In this document: positions 1 to 9,893 of the stretch, one piece after another
Layout: each line of letters begins with the position of its first letter
Numbering within the stretch: position 1 is the stretch's first letter
Source of the DNA: Serpens gallinarum
GTDB taxonomy: Bacteria > Pseudomonadota > Gammaproteobacteria > Pseudomonadales > Pseudomonadaceae
Assembly: GCF_014836765.1 (NCBI RefSeq)
Contig: NZ_JACSQG010000001.1
Span: 987,029-1,051,028, forward strand
Reading direction: 5' to 3'
Length of the DNA stretch: 64,000 nt
The notes under the pieces: model-generated
The model's input: only the letters and a program-made list of their open reading frames with translations
What the model was told of the DNA's origin: nothing
Database searches by the model: none
Translations under genes and position numbers: made by a program

Positions 1-15
1 ATTTCTGACGGAGCA

Positions 16-900
16 ATGATGAACACGTCGTATCCTGAATCCGAAGCGACTTCCCCGGGACATCCTGGCGAGGCTTTGCGTGCAGCCCGTGAAGGCCGTA
101 ACTGGCTGAAGTCGGATGTGGCCATGCAGCTTCACCTGAGCACGGATGCCCTGACCTATCTGGAGACTGGTCAATTCGACAAGCTGCCTGGCCTGACCTT
201 TGCGCGTGGATATGTCCGCGCCTATGCCAAGCTGCTGGGCTTGGACCAGAATCAGTTGGTGCATGATTTCGACGTGATAACGGGCTCCACTCCCGTGGCC
301 AGCAATTTGCACAGCTTGGGCCGTATCGAAGAGCCCTCGCGCCTGTCGCGAACCATGCTGCGTGCCGGAGTGGTGGTGTTGCTGTTGATCATGATTGGTG
401 CTGGTGCGCTGTGGTGGCAAGAGCGTTATGCCGCGACCCCGCAGGAACAAGCCGCCAGGCCGATTGAGCATGTGGAAGTGGAAAGCGCAGATGGCAGCAC
501 GCAGATTCATCCGCTGGATGAATTGGAAGATCAGGCCGTGGAAGCGGCCCAGGTGCCTATCGACCTGTTAGCGGGTGAGCCGGCTCCCTTGGCCTCGGTT
601 GAGGCTGAGCCGATCGAGGAAGCGCCGGTAGAAGAAACGCCCGTGGCCGTTGCCGATGATCAGGGCACGCTGGTGCTGCAATTTACCGAAGAATGCTGGA
701 CTCGCGTTGCCGATGCAGATGGCAAGGTGCTTGCGAGCGCACTCAAGCGTCCCGGCGAAACGCTGGAGGTCCGCGGCAAGGCGCCGCTGGAAGTTCGCCT
801 GGGCTACGCGCGCGGCGTGCAAGTCAGTTACAACGGTGAGAACGTCAATGTGGTCCCCTTCATGCGTGGCCAAACCGCGACATTGAAGCTGGGCCAATAG
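16..900 (+). CDS. rodZ: RodZ-like cytoskeletal protein (HTH-TM-DUF4115)
   Basis: Membrane-anchored morphology protein expected to link MreB filaments to the cell-wall elongation machinery. Seen in the 294 residues: an N-terminal helix-turn-helix of the HTH_25 type at about residues 18-80, one transmembrane helix at about 114-134, an acidic Pro/Glu/Ala-rich periplasmic linker at about 140-215, and a C-terminal beta-rich DUF4115-like domain. The start has two adjacent ATG codons behind GGAG. A TGA at positions 6-8 probably ends an upstream gene; in Pseudomonas that neighbour is usually pilF, but too little is present to tell. ispG follows after 12 bases, so co-transcription is likely. In this family the HTH domain binds MreB rather than DNA. 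Confidence 0.88.
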   Translation: MMNTSYPESEATSPGHPGEALRAAREGRNWLKSDVAMQLHLSTDALTYLETGQFDKLPGLTFARGYVRAYAKLLGLDQNQLVHDFDVITGSTPVASNLHSLGRIEEPSRLSRTMLRAGVVVLLLIMIGAGALWWQERYAATPQEQAARPIEHVEVESADGSTQIHPLDELEDQAVEAAQVPIDLLAGEPAPLASVEAEPIEEAPVEETPVAVADDQGTLVLQFTEECWTRVADADGKVLASALKRPGETLEVRGKAPLEVRLGYARGVQVSYNGENVNVVPFMRGQTATLKLGQ

Positions 901-912
901 AGCTGGACAATC

Positions 913-2022
913 ATGCATAGCAAATCCCCCATCAAACGTCGCCTGTCCCGCAAAATCTGGGTGGGCGCGGTGCCGGTTGGCGGCGATGCGCCGATTGCGG
1001 TGCAGAGCATGACCAATAGCGACACCCATGATGTGCCTGCTACGGTGGCGCAGATCCAGCGCCTGGAAGCCGCGGGTGCCGACATCGTGCGCGTCTCGGT
1101 ACCGGACATGGACGCCGCCGAGGCGTTTGGTCGCATCAAGCAGCAGGTCAAGGTGCCGCTGGTGGCCGATATTCATTTCGACTACCAGATTGCCCTGCGT
1201 GTGGCCGAACTGGGTGTCGATTGCCTGCGTATCAACCCGGGCAACATCGGTCGCGAAGACCGGGTGCGCGCCGTGGTCGAAGCCGCCCGTGATCGAGGCA
1301 TTCCGATCCGCATTGGCGTCAATGCGGGCTCTCTGGAAAAGGATTTACAGAAGAAATACGGCGAGCCGACGCCCGAAGCGTTGGTTGAATCCGCGCTGCG
1401 TCATGTCGAGCACCTGGATCGGCTGAATTTCCCCGACTTCAAGGTCAGTGTGAAGGCGTCCGATGTGTTCATGGCCGTTGAAGCCTACCGACTGCTGGCC
1501 CGCCAGATCGAGCAGCCGCTGCACCTGGGCATCACCGAAGCCGGCGGCTTGCGCTCGGGTACGGTGAAGTCCGCCGTCGGCCTGGGCATGCTGCTCGCCG
1601 AGGGCATTGGCGACACCATCCGGATCTCGCTGGCAGCCGATCCGGTGGAAGAGATCAAGGTCGGTTTCGATATTCTCAAGTCGCTACGCCTACGCTCGCG
1701 GGGCATCAATTTCATTGCCTGTCCCAGTTGCTCACGGCAGAACTTCGACGTGGTCAAGACCATGAACGAGCTGGAGCAGCGGGTCGAAGACCTGCTGGTG
1801 CCGATGGATGTGGCGGTGATCGGCTGTGTGGTCAATGGCCCCGGCGAAGCCAAGGAGGCGCATATCGGCCTGACCGGCGGCTCGCCCAACCTCGTCTATA
1901 TCGACGGTAAACCCGCACACAAGATGGTTAATGACAATCTGGTGGATGAGCTTGAGCGCTTGATCCGCCGCAAAGCCGCCGAAAAGCTGGAAGCCGATGC
2001 TTCGCTGATCGTCCGCAGCTGA
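913..2022 (+). CDS. ispG: 4-hydroxy-3-methylbut-2-en-1-yl diphosphate synthase (IspG/GcpE)
   Basis: Penultimate enzyme of the MEP isoprenoid pathway: it reductively opens methylerythritol cyclodiphosphate to HMBPP with a [4Fe-4S] cluster. The 369-residue length is typical. The N-terminal TIM-barrel part carries the conserved VQSMTN segment. The C-terminal cluster domain has CPSC at about residues 270-273 and a third cysteine in the GCVVNGPGE segment near 305, the expected three-Cys-plus-Glu ligand set. It lies between rodZ and hisS, the same order as in E. coli and Pseudomonas, with short gaps consistent with an operon. Confidence 0.97.
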   Translation: MHSKSPIKRRLSRKIWVGAVPVGGDAPIAVQSMTNSDTHDVPATVAQIQRLEAAGADIVRVSVPDMDAAEAFGRIKQQVKVPLVADIHFDYQIALRVAELGVDCLRINPGNIGREDRVRAVVEAARDRGIPIRIGVNAGSLEKDLQKKYGEPTPEALVESALRHVEHLDRLNFPDFKVSVKASDVFMAVEAYRLLARQIEQPLHLGITEAGGLRSGTVKSAVGLGMLLAEGIGDTIRISLAADPVEEIKVGFDILKSLRLRSRGINFIACPSCSRQNFDVVKTMNELEQRVEDLLVPMDVAVIGCVVNGPGEAKEAHIGLTGGSPNLVYIDGKPAHKMVNDNLVDELERLIRRKAAEKLEADASLIVRS

Positions 2023-2036
2023 TTTAAGGAACGAAC

Positions 2037-3332
2037 TTGAGCAAGACCCTGCAAGCCATTCGTGGCATGAATGACATCCTGCCGGCACAAACACCGGTAT
2101 GGCGCTATCTGGAGAGTACCTTTTCCGAGCTGCTGGACAGCTACGGCTACAGCGAGATCCGCTTGCCGATCGTTGAATACACCGAACTGTTCGCCCGCGG
2201 CATTGGCGAAGGGACTGATGTGGTCGACAAGGAAATGTACACCTTCCTGGACCGCAACGAAGAGTCCCTGACCCTGCGTCCCGAAGGCACCGCCGGTTGC
2301 GTGCGTGCCGTGCTGGAGCATGGTCTTTCGGGTGGCGGCCAGGTGCAGAAACTCTGGTATCTCGGCCCGATGTTCCGCTATGAAAAGCCGCAGAAAGGCC
2401 GTTATCGGCAGTTTCACCAGATCGGCGTGGAAGTGTTCAATCAGCCGGGTCCGGACATCGACGCCGAGCTGATCGTGCTCACGGCGCGGCTGTGGAAGAA
2501 ACTCGGCATCGCCGACGCGGTGACCCTGCAACTCAACAGCCTGGGCTCCAGCGAGGCCCGTGCGGCCTACCGCGATGCGTTGGTGGTTTACCTGCAACAG
2601 CGCTTCGATCAGCTCGACGAAGACAGCCAGCGCCGCCTGACCACCAATCCGCTGCGCATTCTGGACAGCAAGAATGCCCAGACCCAGGCCCTGCTGGCCG
2701 ATGCGCCGACCTTGCTCGAGTATCTCGATGAAGATTCGCGCAGCCACTTCGAGGGCCTCAAGTCGCGCCTGGATGTGCTGGGCATAGCTTACGAAATCAA
2801 CCCGAAACTGGTGCGTGGCCTGGATTATTACGGCCGCACCGTGTTCGAGTGGATCACTGACAAGCTGGGTTCCCAGGGCACCGTGTGTGCCGGTGGTCGC
2901 TACGACGGGCTGATCAGCCAGTTCGGTGGCAAGCCGACCCCGGGCGTGGGTTTTGCCATGGGTGTGGAGCGCCTGGTACTGCTGGTGGAAACGCTGCAGC
3001 AGGTTCCTGCGGAACTGTCGCGTCCGGCACATGCCTATATCTGCGCCTTCGGCGAGCCGGCCGAGCTGGCCGCCCTGGCGTTGTCCGAGCAGCTGCGTGA
3101 TACGCTTCCGGGCTTGCGCGTGCTGGTCAACGCCGGTGCCGGCAGCTTCAAGAGTCAATTCAAGAAAGCTGACAAGAGTGGCGCGCAATTTGCCCTTATC
3201 CTTGGTGAGGATGAGCTGGCCAAGCGCGTGGTGGGCTGCAAGCCGCTGCGTGATGACAGCGAACAACAAAGCATTGCCTGGGATGCGCTGGCCGGCCATC
3301 TGGCGGGTCTGGTGCAAGACCGCGGCCGATAA
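2037..3332 (+). CDS. hisS: Histidine-tRNA ligase
   Basis: Class II aminoacyl-tRNA synthetase that charges tRNA-His in the cytoplasm. The 431 residues contain the class II motif 2 region TLRPEGTAG near residue 78, the histidine-specific RGLDYY segment near 260, motif 3 with [10 protein letters not shown], and a C-terminal anticodon-binding domain. The start is TTG at 2037, placed seven bases after AAGGA; it gives the conserved N-terminus [16 protein letters not shown]. The gene lies 14 bases after ispG and 18 bases before the yfgM homologue. Confidence 0.97.
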   Translation: MSKTLQAIRGMNDILPAQTPVWRYLESTFSELLDSYGYSEIRLPIVEYTELFARGIGEGTDVVDKEMYTFLDRNEESLTLRPEGTAGCVRAVLEHGLSGGGQVQKLWYLGPMFRYEKPQKGRYRQFHQIGVEVFNQPGPDIDAELIVLTARLWKKLGIADAVTLQLNSLGSSEARAAYRDALVVYLQQRFDQLDEDSQRRLTTNPLRILDSKNAQTQALLADAPTLLEYLDEDSRSHFEGLKSRLDVLGIAYEINPKLVRGLDYYGRTVFEWITDKLGSQGTVCAGGRYDGLISQFGGKPTPGVGFAMGVERLVLLVETLQQVPAELSRPAHAYICAFGEPAELAALALSEQLRDTLPGLRVLVNAGAGSFKSQFKKADKSGAQFALILGEDELAKRVVGCKPLRDDSEQQSIAWDALAGHLAGLVQDRGR

Positions 3333-3350
3333 CGAAAAAGGAGAAGTTGG

Positions 3351-3992
3351 GTGAGCATGACCGAAGACGAGCAGATTGCGCAGTTGAAGGACTGGTGGCA
3401 GCGCAACGGCAAACCCTTGTTGACCGGCGGCATTCTGGCTCTGGCCCTGGTGTTTGGCTGGCAGGCGTGGCAGAAGCATCAGGTCAATCAGGCCAATGGA
3501 GCATCCATGCTCTATCAGCAACTGCTGGATACCGTGCTGAATCCGAACGCACCGGTGGACACCGCACGTGTCGCTGAGTTGGCGGCCCAGTTGAAAAATG
3601 ATTTCGGCAGCACTCACTACGCCCAGTACGGCAGCCTGTTCGTGGCCAAGGTGGCCGTCGAAGCCGGCAAGCTGGACGATGCGGTGAATGAGTTGCGCCC
3701 TGTGCTGGATGATCCGGCCGATGCGGAAGTGGGCGAGCTGGCACGCCAGCGCCTGGCTCGCATCCTGGCGGCCCAAGGCAAGGCAGAGGAAGGCTTGGCC
3801 TTGCTGGATGGCAATGTCAGTGCAGCGTTCCAGGCAGGCCGTGAGGAAGTCAAAGGCGATCTGCTGGTCCAGCTGGGCCGTGCGGAGGATGCCCGTACCG
3901 CCTATAACAAGGCCAAGGCGGCGCTGCGTGACAATGCAGCGGCCGGCGAGCTGCAACTCAAGCTGGACGATCTCGCTGACGGAGGCGTCTGA
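3351..3992 (+). CDS. yfgM: YfgM-family ancillary SecYEG/BAM-associated TPR protein
   Basis: Inner-membrane protein with one N-terminal transmembrane helix (about residues 22-38) and a periplasmic TPR-like helical domain to residue 213. Family members associate with the SecYEG translocon and periplasmic chaperones. The chosen start is GTG at 3351 behind an AAGGAG site; an ATG two codons later is an alternative. The order hisS-yfgM-bamB-der is the same as in E. coli, which supports the identity. The next gene, bamB, begins two bases after the stop codon, suggesting translational coupling. Confidence 0.88.
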   Translation: MSMTEDEQIAQLKDWWQRNGKPLLTGGILALALVFGWQAWQKHQVNQANGASMLYQQLLDTVLNPNAPVDTARVAELAAQLKNDFGSTHYAQYGSLFVAKVAVEAGKLDDAVNELRPVLDDPADAEVGELARQRLARILAAQGKAEEGLALLDGNVSAAFQAGREEVKGDLLVQLGRAEDARTAYNKAKAALRDNAAAGELQLKLDDLADGGV

Positions 3993-3994
3993 CT

Positions 3995-5137
3995 GTGAAA
4001 GCCTTGACCTACGCTGTGCTGCTGTCCGTGACCGTTCTGGTCGCCGGCTGTGGTAGCTCGAGCAAGAAGGAATTACCGCCGGCCGAGTTGCCGAAGTTCG
4101 AAGCGGAGATTCAGCTGCGCAAGGTATGGAGCCGTTCCATCGGCAGTGGTCAGGGCGACAACTACAGCATGCTGACGCCAGCAGTGGACGGTGAGCTGAT
4201 TTTCGCTGCCGATGTCAAAGGTCGTGTGGTGGCCATGGATCGCACCACCGGCAAGGTGCAGTGGAAGAAGGACCTCAACGTGCCGGTGTCCGGTGGCGTC
4301 GGTGCCGGCAATGGCCTGGTGCTGGTCGGTACGCTCAAGGGTGAGGTGATTGCCCTGGACAGCGGCAGTGGCGAGCGCAGATGGCGTGCGCAGGTGACCA
4401 GTGAGGTGCTTTCCGCACCGGCCACCAATGGCGATGTAGTCGTCGTACAAACTCAGGACGATCGGCTGATCGCCCTGGAGGCAAGCGACGGCACACAGCG
4501 CTGGATTTACGACAACACCCCGGCGGTGCTGACGTTGCGCGGTACCGGTGCCCCGCTGGTCACCAACCAGTTGGCCTTTGCCGGCCTGTCCACTGGCAAG
4601 GTAATTGCCGTGGATACCCGTCGAGGCATGCCGGTCTGGGAGCAGCGCATCGCGGTGCCGCAGGGCCGTTCCGAGCTGGAGCGGGTAGTGGATATCGACG
4701 GCGGCTTGCTGCTGTCGGGCGGTAATCTGTACGTGGTGACCTATCAAGGCCGTGTCGCCGCTCTGGAGCAGAACAGTGGTCGTATCCTCTGGCAGCGCGA
4801 GGCGTCCAGTTACGTCGGTGTCGCCCAGGGCTTCGGCAGCGTTTATGTGAGCCAGGCCGATGGCACCGTGGAAGGTATCGACGAGCGTTCGACGTCGGCA
4901 TTGTGGAGCAATGATGGCTTGGCGCGTCGTCAGCTGTCGGCGCCGGAAGTATTTTCCAGTTACGTTGCGGTGGGCGATCTGGAAGGCTATCTGCACCTGA
5001 TCAGCCAGGTGGATGGTCGCTTCGTGGCCCGCACTCGTATCGACAGCGACGGCCTGCGCGCCCGGCCGCTGGTCGTGGGCGGCTGGCTGTATGCCTATGG
5101 CAACAGTGGAAAACTGGTGGGCTTGACCATCAAGTAA
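3995..5137 (+). CDS. bamB: Outer membrane protein assembly factor BamB (lipoprotein)
   Basis: Beta-propeller lipoprotein of the BAM complex, which inserts beta-barrel proteins into the outer membrane. The signal peptide ends in a lipobox VAGC with the lipidated Cys at residue 19. The rest of the 380-residue protein consists of PQQ-like repeat blades, for example repeated patterns of G-x-x-x-A-L-D-x-x-x-G-x-x-x-W. The start is GTG at 3995, two bases after the yfgM stop. A strong hairpin terminator follows before der. Confidence 0.95.
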   Translation: MKALTYAVLLSVTVLVAGCGSSSKKELPPAELPKFEAEIQLRKVWSRSIGSGQGDNYSMLTPAVDGELIFAADVKGRVVAMDRTTGKVQWKKDLNVPVSGGVGAGNGLVLVGTLKGEVIALDSGSGERRWRAQVTSEVLSAPATNGDVVVVQTQDDRLIALEASDGTQRWIYDNTPAVLTLRGTGAPLVTNQLAFAGLSTGKVIAVDTRRGMPVWEQRIAVPQGRSELERVVDIDGGLLLSGGNLYVVTYQGRVAALEQNSGRILWQREASSYVGVAQGFGSVYVSQADGTVEGIDERSTSALWSNDGLARRQLSAPEVFSSYVAVGDLEGYLHLISQVDGRFVARTRIDSDGLRARPLVVGGWLYAYGNSGKLVGLTIK

Positions 5138-5209
5138 GCCGAGCGCCGGCCTGGATTCATCCGGGCTGTGCGGAACGGCCGTCTGCTTCGGCAGGCTTTT
5201 AAAATTGCT

Positions 5210-5241
5210 GGCCGCTGCCCTTGCAGCGGCCTTTGTGTTTT
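5210..5241 (+). terminator. Rho-independent terminator after bamB
   Basis: Perfect 8-bp stem GGCCGCTG / CAGCGGCC with a six-base loop, followed by a T-rich run (TTTGTGTTTT). It separates the rodZ-bamB transcription unit from der. Confidence 0.8.
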
Positions 5242-5266
5242 CTGAATTATCGCAGTGGAGAGCCGT

Positions 5267-6736
5267 ATGGTTCCCGTAATCGCCTTGGTTGGCCGTCCCA
5301 ATGTGGGCAAATCGACCCTGTTCAACCGCCTGACCAAAACCCGTAACGCCATCGTGGCTGAATTCGCCGGGCTGACCCGCGACCGCCAATATGGCGAGGC
5401 CAAATGGCAGGGTAAAACCTACCTCGTCATCGATACCGGGGGTATCTCCGGCGACGAGGAAGGCATTGATGCCAAGATGGCCGAGCAATCGCTGCAGGCC
5501 ATCGAAGAAGCCGATGCCGTGCTGTTCATGGTCGACTCGCGCGCCGGCCTGACCGCTGCGGATCAGATGATCGCCGAGCATTTGCGCAAGCGAAACAAGC
5601 GCTGCTTTCTGGTTGCCAATAAGGTCGACACTGTCGATCCGGACCTGGCTCGCGCCGAGTTCAGCCCGTTGGGCCTGGGCGATGCGCTACCAATCGCCGC
5701 CGCTCACGGGCGCGGGATCAGTCACATGCTGGATGCCGCGCTGGGGATCTTTGCCAGCGATGAAGCGGAGGCTGAAGACGAAGAGGCTGAAATCGTCGCC
5801 CCGGGCCAGGAAGCCAAGCGCATTCCGGGACCCAGCGAGAAAGACGGCATCAAGATCGCCATCATCGGCCGACCCAACGTGGGCAAGTCGACGCTGGTCA
5901 ACCGCATGCTGGGCGAGGAGCGGGTCATCGTCTATGACCAGGCCGGCACCACCCGCGACAGCATCTACATTCCCTTTGAGCGTGGCGACGAGAAATACAC
6001 GCTGATCGACACCGCCGGTGTGCGCCGGCGCGGCAAGATCTTCGAAGCGGTGGAAAAGTTCTCCGTGGTCAAGACCCTGCAGGCGATCCAGGACGCCAAC
6101 GTGGTGATCTTCGTCATGGACGCGCGTGAAGGGGTGGTCGAACACGACCTTAATCTGCTTGGCTTCGTGCTGGAAACCGGCCGTGCGCTGGTCATCGCGC
6201 TGAACAAGTGGGATGGCATGGACCCCAAGGAACGCGATTATGTGAAGACCGAGCTGGAGCGCCGGTTGTTCTTCGTCGACTTCGCCGATATCCACTTCAT
6301 CTCGGCATTGCACGGCACGGGGGTGGGCAATCTGTACAAGTCGGTGCAGGCCTCGTTCACCTCGGCGGTGACCCGCTGGCCGACCAATCGCCTGACGCAG
6401 ATCCTCGAAGACGCCGTGCAAGAGCACCAACCGCCGATGGTCAACGGCCGGCGCATCAAGCTGCGCTACGCCCACCTGGGTGGCGCCAACCCGCCGCTGA
6501 TCGTGATCCATGGCAACCAGGTCGACGCGGTGCCCAAGTCCTACTCCCGTTACCTAGAAAACACATTCCGGCGGGTACTCAAATTGGTCGGCACGCCGAT
6601 TCGCATCGAGTACAAGGGCGGTGAAAACCCCTACGAGAAAAACAAGAACACCCTCACCGACCGCCAGGTGAACAAGAAACGCCGGCTGATGAGCCACCAC
6701 AAGAAAGCCGAGAAAAAGCGTCGCGACAAGAAGTAA
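5267..6736 (+). CDS. der: Ribosome biogenesis GTPase Der (EngA)
   Basis: Tandem-GTPase factor for 50S ribosomal subunit maturation. Two complete G domains are visible, with P-loops GRPNVGKS at residues 9-16 and 201-208, and an NKWD guanine-specificity motif in the second. A KH-like domain and a lysine/arginine-rich tail follow. The linker between the G domains is very acidic. The ATG at 5267 is preferred to the in-frame GTG at 5255 because GGAGAG sits just upstream and the protein then starts at the conserved [12 protein letters not shown]. Length is 489 residues. A terminator lies on both sides, so it is probably its own unit. Confidence 0.97.
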   Translation: MVPVIALVGRPNVGKSTLFNRLTKTRNAIVAEFAGLTRDRQYGEAKWQGKTYLVIDTGGISGDEEGIDAKMAEQSLQAIEEADAVLFMVDSRAGLTAADQMIAEHLRKRNKRCFLVANKVDTVDPDLARAEFSPLGLGDALPIAAAHGRGISHMLDAALGIFASDEAEAEDEEAEIVAPGQEAKRIPGPSEKDGIKIAIIGRPNVGKSTLVNRMLGEERVIVYDQAGTTRDSIYIPFERGDEKYTLIDTAGVRRRGKIFEAVEKFSVVKTLQAIQDANVVIFVMDAREGVVEHDLNLLGFVLETGRALVIALNKWDGMDPKERDYVKTELERRLFFVDFADIHFISALHGTGVGNLYKSVQASFTSAVTRWPTNRLTQILEDAVQEHQPPMVNGRRIKLRYAHLGGANPPLIVIHGNQVDAVPKSYSRYLENTFRRVLKLVGTPIRIEYKGGENPYEKNKNTLTDRQVNKKRRLMSHHKKAEKKRRDKK

Positions 6737-6759
6737 CCATTGCGAGTGATGTACAGAGA

Positions 6760-6793
6760 GGGGTGAAGTCCTGCGATGGGCTTCACCCCTTTT
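6760..6793 (+). terminator. Rho-independent terminator after der
   Basis: Perfect 9-bp stem GGGGTGAAG / CTTCACCCC with a 12-base loop, followed by TTTT. Confidence 0.8.
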
Positions 6794-6902
6794 ACGTTCT
6801 AAGCTTCGGTCGATATTTCATAGCTGGCAGCGCTGCGCCGGGGAGGGCGGATCGGCTATCCTCGACACTCTTTACCGTCTTCGGTTATTGAAGTCCAAGG
6901 CC

Positions 6903-8054
6903 ATGATCCAGAGCAAACTGCCCCACGTTGGCACCACCATCTTCACCACCATGTCCCAGCTCGCGGCGCAGACCGGCGCGCTCAACCTGTCCCAGGGTTT
7001 CCCCGACTTTGATGGCCCGCAAGCGCTGCGCGAAGCGGTGGGTCGACATGTCATGGCCGGACACAACCAGTACGCTCCTATGACCGGGTTGCCTGCCTTG
7101 CGTGAGCAGGTGGCCGCCAAGATCAGCCGTCTGTATGGCCGGCAGGTGAGTGCCGATACGGACATCACCATTACCCCCGGTGCCACCCAAGGTCTGTTCT
7201 GCGCCATCCAGGCGCTGGTGCGTGCAGGCGATGAAGTCATCGTCTTCGACCCCTGCTATGACAGTTATGAGCCGGCGGTGGAGTTGGCCGGCGGCCGCTG
7301 CGTCCACCTGCACCTGAGCCCGCCGACTTTCAGCATCGACTGGCAGCGCCTGGCCGATGCCATCACCCCGCGCACGCGGATGATCGTGCTTAACACGCCG
7401 CACAACCCCAGCGGTGCTTTGCTCGAGCATGCCGATCTGGATCGGCTCGCCGCGTTGCTGCGCGGACGCGAGGACATTTACCTGCTCAGTGACGAGGTCT
7501 ATGAGCATCTGGTCTATGACGGCCGCGAGCATGCCAGCGTGCTGCGCCATGAAGAGCTGTATGCGCGCGCACTGGTGGTGAGCTCGTTCGGCAAGACCTA
7601 CCACGTCACTGGCTGGAAGACCGGCTACGTGGTGGCACCGCCGGCACTCACCGCCGAGCTGCGCAAGGTTCATCAATACGTCAGCTTCACGGGCGTCACG
7701 CCCCTGCAGTGGGCGCTGGCCGAATTCATGACCGAACACCCCGAGCATGTCACCGAGCTGCCGGCGTTCTATCAGGCCAAACGCGATCTGTTCTGCGAGC
7801 TACTGGCCGGCTCACGCTTTGGTTTTACGCCGACGCCGGGCACGTATTTCCAGATTGCCGATTATTCGAAGATCCGCCCGGATCTCAACGACATTGAGAT
7901 GGCTCAATGGCTGACGCGTGAGCATGGCGTGGCGAGCATCCCGGTGTCGGTGTTCTATCAGAGTCCGCCAGCAGACTTGCGCCTGGTGCGTTTTTGCTTC
8001 GCCAAGCGCGAGGAAACCTTGCGCCAAGCAGCGGAAAGGCTCTGCGCGGTTTGA
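6903..8054 (+). CDS. PLP-dependent aminotransferase, class I fold (methionine aminotransferase-like)
   Basis: Fold-type I aminotransferase of 383 residues. It resembles the YbdL/kynurenine-aminotransferase branch, whose E. coli member prefers methionine, so a role in amino-acid transamination is inferred; the exact substrate is not readable from sequence. The PLP lysine is K231 in SSFGKTYHVTGWK; the N-terminal substrate loop NLSQGFPDF, the NPHNPSG-type segment (LNTPHNPSG) and the DEVYEHLVYD segment are intact. The ATG at 6903 is preferred to a TTG at 6888 because it gives the conserved MIQSKLPHVGTT start. The same gene follows der in P. aeruginosa. Confidence 0.88.
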   Translation: MIQSKLPHVGTTIFTTMSQLAAQTGALNLSQGFPDFDGPQALREAVGRHVMAGHNQYAPMTGLPALREQVAAKISRLYGRQVSADTDITITPGATQGLFCAIQALVRAGDEVIVFDPCYDSYEPAVELAGGRCVHLHLSPPTFSIDWQRLADAITPRTRMIVLNTPHNPSGALLEHADLDRLAALLRGREDIYLLSDEVYEHLVYDGREHASVLRHEELYARALVVSSFGKTYHVTGWKTGYVVAPPALTAELRKVHQYVSFTGVTPLQWALAEFMTEHPEHVTELPAFYQAKRDLFCELLAGSRFGFTPTPGTYFQIADYSKIRPDLNDIEMAQWLTREHGVASIPVSVFYQSPPADLRLVRFCFAKREETLRQAAERLCAV

Positions 8055-8061
8055 CACTGCT

Positions 8062-8694
8062 TTAGCCCAGCGGAATGCGTCGCTGAGTGTCTAGGGGGCC
8101 AAATAAGTCGCGGCTCTCATAGGTGGCGTAGTGAAGCTCCTCAATGTTGAGCTGTGAATTAGCCGGTACTGGCAACTGTGCCAGGCGCTGACGCAGCTCA
8201 TCGGCACCGATCCGCCGCTTGTACAAACCCAACGTGATATGCGGCACATAGGCGGACTGCCGCACTTCTCGGCAGCTCTGCCCCAGGGCTGTCCGCCAGC
8301 GCTGTAGATGCCCCCGGTCATCGAAAACCGGCAGAAACGCGGCGCTGGCGAAGCTGTCCGGTGGGCCGATCTCCAAGGTGCAGGGCGGACTTTGCACCTG
8401 GCCGAGGCCTTCCATTTGCTGTCGCAGCTGCTCGGGCGTGAAGTCGTCGTCAGCCACGGCCTGAGTCTGCTCGAAGCCGCATACAAACAGGGTCAGGTGC
8501 GCCTGGCGACGGGTGGCATGCAGCAGATCGCTCAACTGCGTTTGCAGGGTGTGGATGTGCGAGAGTAGGGCCGGACAGTTGATTGGCACTATCCAGACGG
8601 CATAGCGCAGGCGGCCCTGATGCCATTCAGGGTAATCCCGAATATCAGTGACGAGGGTGGCGTCGGGCGCCTGGGTAGGATGGGACAACAGCAT
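8062..8694 (-). CDS. 2H phosphoesterase superfamily protein (2'-5' RNA ligase-like)
   Basis: A 210-residue protein with the two His-x-Thr signatures of 2H phosphoesterases: HLT at residues 66-68 and HIT at 152-154. Relatives act on 2'-5' linkages or cyclic phosphates in RNA and nucleotides; the substrate here is unknown. It runs convergent with the aminotransferase gene (7-base gap). No clear Shine-Dalgarno sequence precedes the ATG, so expression may be low or the start may lie further in. A dedicated antiviral or tRNA-splicing role cannot be inferred from the context. Confidence 0.78.
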   Translation of the reverse strand: MLLSHPTQAPDATLVTDIRDYPEWHQGRLRYAVWIVPINCPALLSHIHTLQTQLSDLLHATRRQAHLTLFVCGFEQTQAVADDDFTPEQLRQQMEGLGQVQSPPCTLEIGPPDSFASAAFLPVFDDRGHLQRWRTALGQSCREVRQSAYVPHITLGLYKRRIGADELRQRLAQLPVPANSQLNIEELHYATYESRDLFGPLDTQRRIPLG

Positions 8695-8857
8695 GAGGCT
8701 ACGCTTAGCGTTGAAAGAGGTGTGAGTGTGACCTGATGCGCTGTTGGGCTCCAGAGTGGAAGGGCTGCATTGATGGCGCGTTCTCTGGATGGAGAACTTA
8801 ACAACCTCTCCAGGGTCAAAAAATCGCAGTTTTTCAATGAGTTATGAGGAGTAACAA

Positions 8858-9139
8858 ATGGACAGCACAGGACAGGCGTTAATCGCCGGATTGGCTCCCT
8901 ACAATGTTTCCCTGGGACCACAGCGTCCCGATGGCGGGCGCGTGCTGATGTTGATGGACGATGCGGGCGAGCTGTTGATCCAGCGGGTCCTGAATACCCA
9001 GCAGCTCACCCAACCGGAATTACTGGCTGATGTGCTCGATGGCGTGCGTCGCGACTTGCTGGTCGCAGGTGGTTGCACGGCGCCGGAAGTGCTCGCCTCC
9101 CTGCGTCACAGCGACCGGGTCAAGCCTTACGCGGCGTGA
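8858..9139 (+). CDS. DUF3509 family protein
   Basis: Small 93-residue soluble protein of a family almost confined to pseudomonads; no biochemical function is known to me. The pattern is typical: an N-terminal strand region, then L-L-x-D-D-x-G-E-L-L-x-x-R-V, then a helical half with DVLDGVRRDLLVAGG. A good GAGGAG site lies just upstream. It stands alone between a minus-strand gene and a hairpin-containing spacer. Confidence 0.75.
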   Translation: MDSTGQALIAGLAPYNVSLGPQRPDGGRVLMLMDDAGELLIQRVLNTQQLTQPELLADVLDGVRRDLLVAGGCTAPEVLASLRHSDRVKPYAA

Positions 9140-9159
9140 GTCTGCGTCATATGCCCCTG

Positions 9160-9191
9160 GGCCGGAATCCGCCTACGTAACGATTCCGGCC
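9160..9191. repeat. Perfect inverted repeat downstream of DUF3509 gene
   Basis: Ten-base arms GGCCGGAATC and GATTCCGGCC separated by 12 bases. It would form a stable hairpin in RNA of either strand, but has no T tract, so it may be a weak terminator, an mRNA 3'-end stabiliser or a protein site. Confidence 0.55.
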
Positions 9192-9293
9192 ACGGCGGGT
9201 GCGCACGGCAATTGACCGTGTCATCGCTTGGCGTCCTGCCTGGTGCGCTTTCGGAGTAGACTTGCCGGCTTTCTGATAGCCAAGAGCCCGCCC

Positions 9294-9833
9294 ATGGCCC
9301 TGCAAGCCACTCCGTACAAGATCGAAATGAACCTGACCGACATGGACAGGAACGTCTACGAAAACCTGCGTTTCACCGTCGCCCGCCACCCCTCGGAGAC
9401 CGAGGTGCGCATGAGCGCGCGGCTGATTGCCTATGCCTTGTGGTACAGCGAACAGCTGGCCTTCGGTCGCGGCCTGTCGGATGTCGACGAGCCGGCCCTT
9501 TGGGAAAAGAGCCTGGATGATCGCGTGCTGCACTGGATCGAAGTCGGCCAGCCGGATGCGGAGCGTATGACCTGGTGTTCGCGACGCACCGAGCGCGTCA
9601 GCCTGGTCGCCTATGGCAATCTGCGTGTCTGGCAGGGCAAGGAGTTGGATGCGGTCAGCAACCTGAAGAACCTCAGCGTGGTAGCGGTGCAGCCGGAGTC
9701 CTTGGAAAACCTGGCTCGCGACCTGCCACGTTCGCTGAATTGGAGCGTGATGATCAGCGACGGTGAACTGTTCATCACCGACGAGCGCGGCCAGCATGAA
9801 ATTCCCCTTGAGTGGCTGGTCGGCGAACGCTGA
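9294..9833 (+). CDS. YaeQ family protein
   Basis: A 179-residue YaeQ-family protein. The fold is related to PD-(D/E)XK nucleases; E. coli YaeQ was linked genetically to suppression of rfaH defects, but the molecular role is unsettled. The ATG at 9294 is chosen because the family begins MALQATPYKIEMNLTDMDR; longer in-frame extensions upstream are not conserved-looking. Visible conserved segments are RMSARLIAYALWY (as VRMSARLIAYALWY) and the WIEVGQPD motif. recJ follows 60 bases later. Confidence 0.88.
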   Translation: MALQATPYKIEMNLTDMDRNVYENLRFTVARHPSETEVRMSARLIAYALWYSEQLAFGRGLSDVDEPALWEKSLDDRVLHWIEVGQPDAERMTWCSRRTERVSLVAYGNLRVWQGKELDAVSNLKNLSVVAVQPESLENLARDLPRSLNWSVMISDGELFITDERGQHEIPLEWLVGER

Positions 9834-9893
9834 TTTCCATCCGCTGGATGCCTGAGCACTCCACTCCATACCTGACGAATCCCTGAGTTACCC

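Noticed and set aside
1896-3956. A 686-codon open frame on the minus strand across hisS and yfgM
   Set aside because: It is antisense to two well-conserved genes. Its composition (His/Gln/Arg-rich, no domain) is the mirror of GC-rich codon bias.
4073-5581. A 502-codon minus-strand frame over bamB and der
   Set aside because: Antisense to conserved genes and crosses a strong terminator; no protein-like features.
9160-9191. Strong rho-independent terminator after the DUF3509 gene
   Set aside because: The stem is perfect but there is no T run on either strand, so I list it only as an inverted repeat.
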